This document shows, piece by piece, positions 6,258-6,637 of a stretch of 6,637 nt of DNA. The position numbers and the translations under genes were made by a program. The notes beneath the pieces are model-generated. The model was not told where the DNA came from and ran no database searches. It saw only the letters and a list, made by a program, of their open reading frames with translations. This stretch comes from Bacteroidota bacterium (GTDB taxonomy: Bacteria; Bacteroidota; Bacteroidia; Bacteroidales; VadinHA17), in contig JAUWPX010000082.1 of NCBI GenBank assembly GCA_030611395.1, forward strand, positions 1 through 6,637, given 5' to 3'. Each line of letters opens with the position of its first letter. The stretch's first letter is position 1.

Positions 6258-6637
6258 TGTTCCTGGTTCTTGATTGCAAATGTGAATTTATTCCTGATTT
6301 TTTCTTTGTAGAAATATAGGACCAGGTAGTAAAGTGCCAGAGAACCAATGGAAAAAAGACCGGCCAATACCTCATTCCGGGTAAGGGAACTGGTGATAAT
6401 CAAAGTTATTAATACTACGATAAAGGGTTGGACATAACCCAGATAAAGGGCTTTGAACCCCTGGGTCTGATGCAGAATGACCTGGACTTCCTGGCCAACC
6501 GAAAAATCACCGGTTTTTGGAACTTCAATAATCTTGTCCTTAACGTCAGATATGGAACAAATACCTTTCGCACCGCATGATGAACATGCTGAATAGGTTG
6601 TGATATTGACCTTTATTTTAGAGGAGTCAATACTCGT
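6254..6637 (-). CDS. rseC: RseC/MucC-family membrane protein, 5' end missing
   Basis: The reading frame is open from the window edge to a TGA stop, giving the last 127 residues; the start lies outside the window. A cysteine motif SACSSCGAKGIC (visible residues 16-27) has the CxxCx5C spacing typical of RseC. A short hydrophilic stretch follows, then two hydrophobic segments at about residues 66-84 and 89-110, and a basic tail. This matches the RseC/MucC layout of a cysteine-bearing N-terminal part and two membrane helices. In Escherichia coli RseC is linked to the reducing system of SoxR together with the Rnf homologue Rsx. The stop overlaps the rnfB start as ATGA, implying cotranscription and coupled translation. 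The role here is inferred as an accessory to Rnf assembly or function, possibly Fe-S related. Family assignment rests on the motif, topology and neighbours. Confidence 0.85.
   Translation of the reverse strand, partial: TSIDSSKIKVNITTYSACSSCGAKGICSISDVKDKIIEVPKTGDFSVGQEVQVILHQTQGFKALYLGYVQPFIVVLITLIITSSLTRNEVLAGLFSIGSLALYYLVLYFYKEKIRNKFTFAIKNQEQ

Overview
The window looks like a chromosomal piece of a Bacteroidota bacterium, probably Bacteroidales-like. The evidence is AT-rich DNA, the gene order rseC-rnfB-rnfC-rnfD-rnfG-rnfE-rnfA, an RnfB with several extra Fe-S motifs, and one intergenic promoter candidate matching the Bacteroidota TTTG/TAnnTTTG consensus. The genus cannot be determined from the sequence.

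All credible genes lie on the minus strand, so transcription runs from high to low coordinates. The window opens (6637-6254) inside an rseC-like gene whose 5' end is cut off. A compact cluster encoding all six Rnf subunits follows: rnfB (6257-5376), rnfC (5383-4046), rnfD (3980-2979), rnfG (2986-2408), rnfE (2411-1824) and rnfA (1810-1238). Most junctions overlap by 4 or 8 nt; rnfE/rnfA has a 13-nt gap. The only larger internal gap is 65 nt between rnfC and rnfD, and it contains a perfect 14-bp palindrome. The operon promoter must lie upstream of the window.

The six proteins form the membrane-bound Rnf complex. In characterised systems it couples electron transfer between reduced ferredoxin and NAD+ to Na+ or H+ movement. 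RnfB carries electrons from ferredoxin through a chain of [4Fe-4S] clusters. RnfC holds the NADH/flavin-type domain and two more clusters. RnfD and RnfG carry FMN, in known homologues covalently attached to threonine. RnfA and RnfE form the paired membrane core with one cysteine each in two matching loops. The residues expected for these roles are present, so the complex looks functional.

Downstream of rnfA, a 153-nt spacer with a promoter candidate and a weak hairpin separates the operon from an unrecognised 250-aa gene (1084-332), predicted to be a membrane-anchored cytoplasmic protein. The last 331 nt (1-331) contain no gene I can support. The operon itself is a known system; the least explained parts are the 250-aa protein and the 1-331 stretch.
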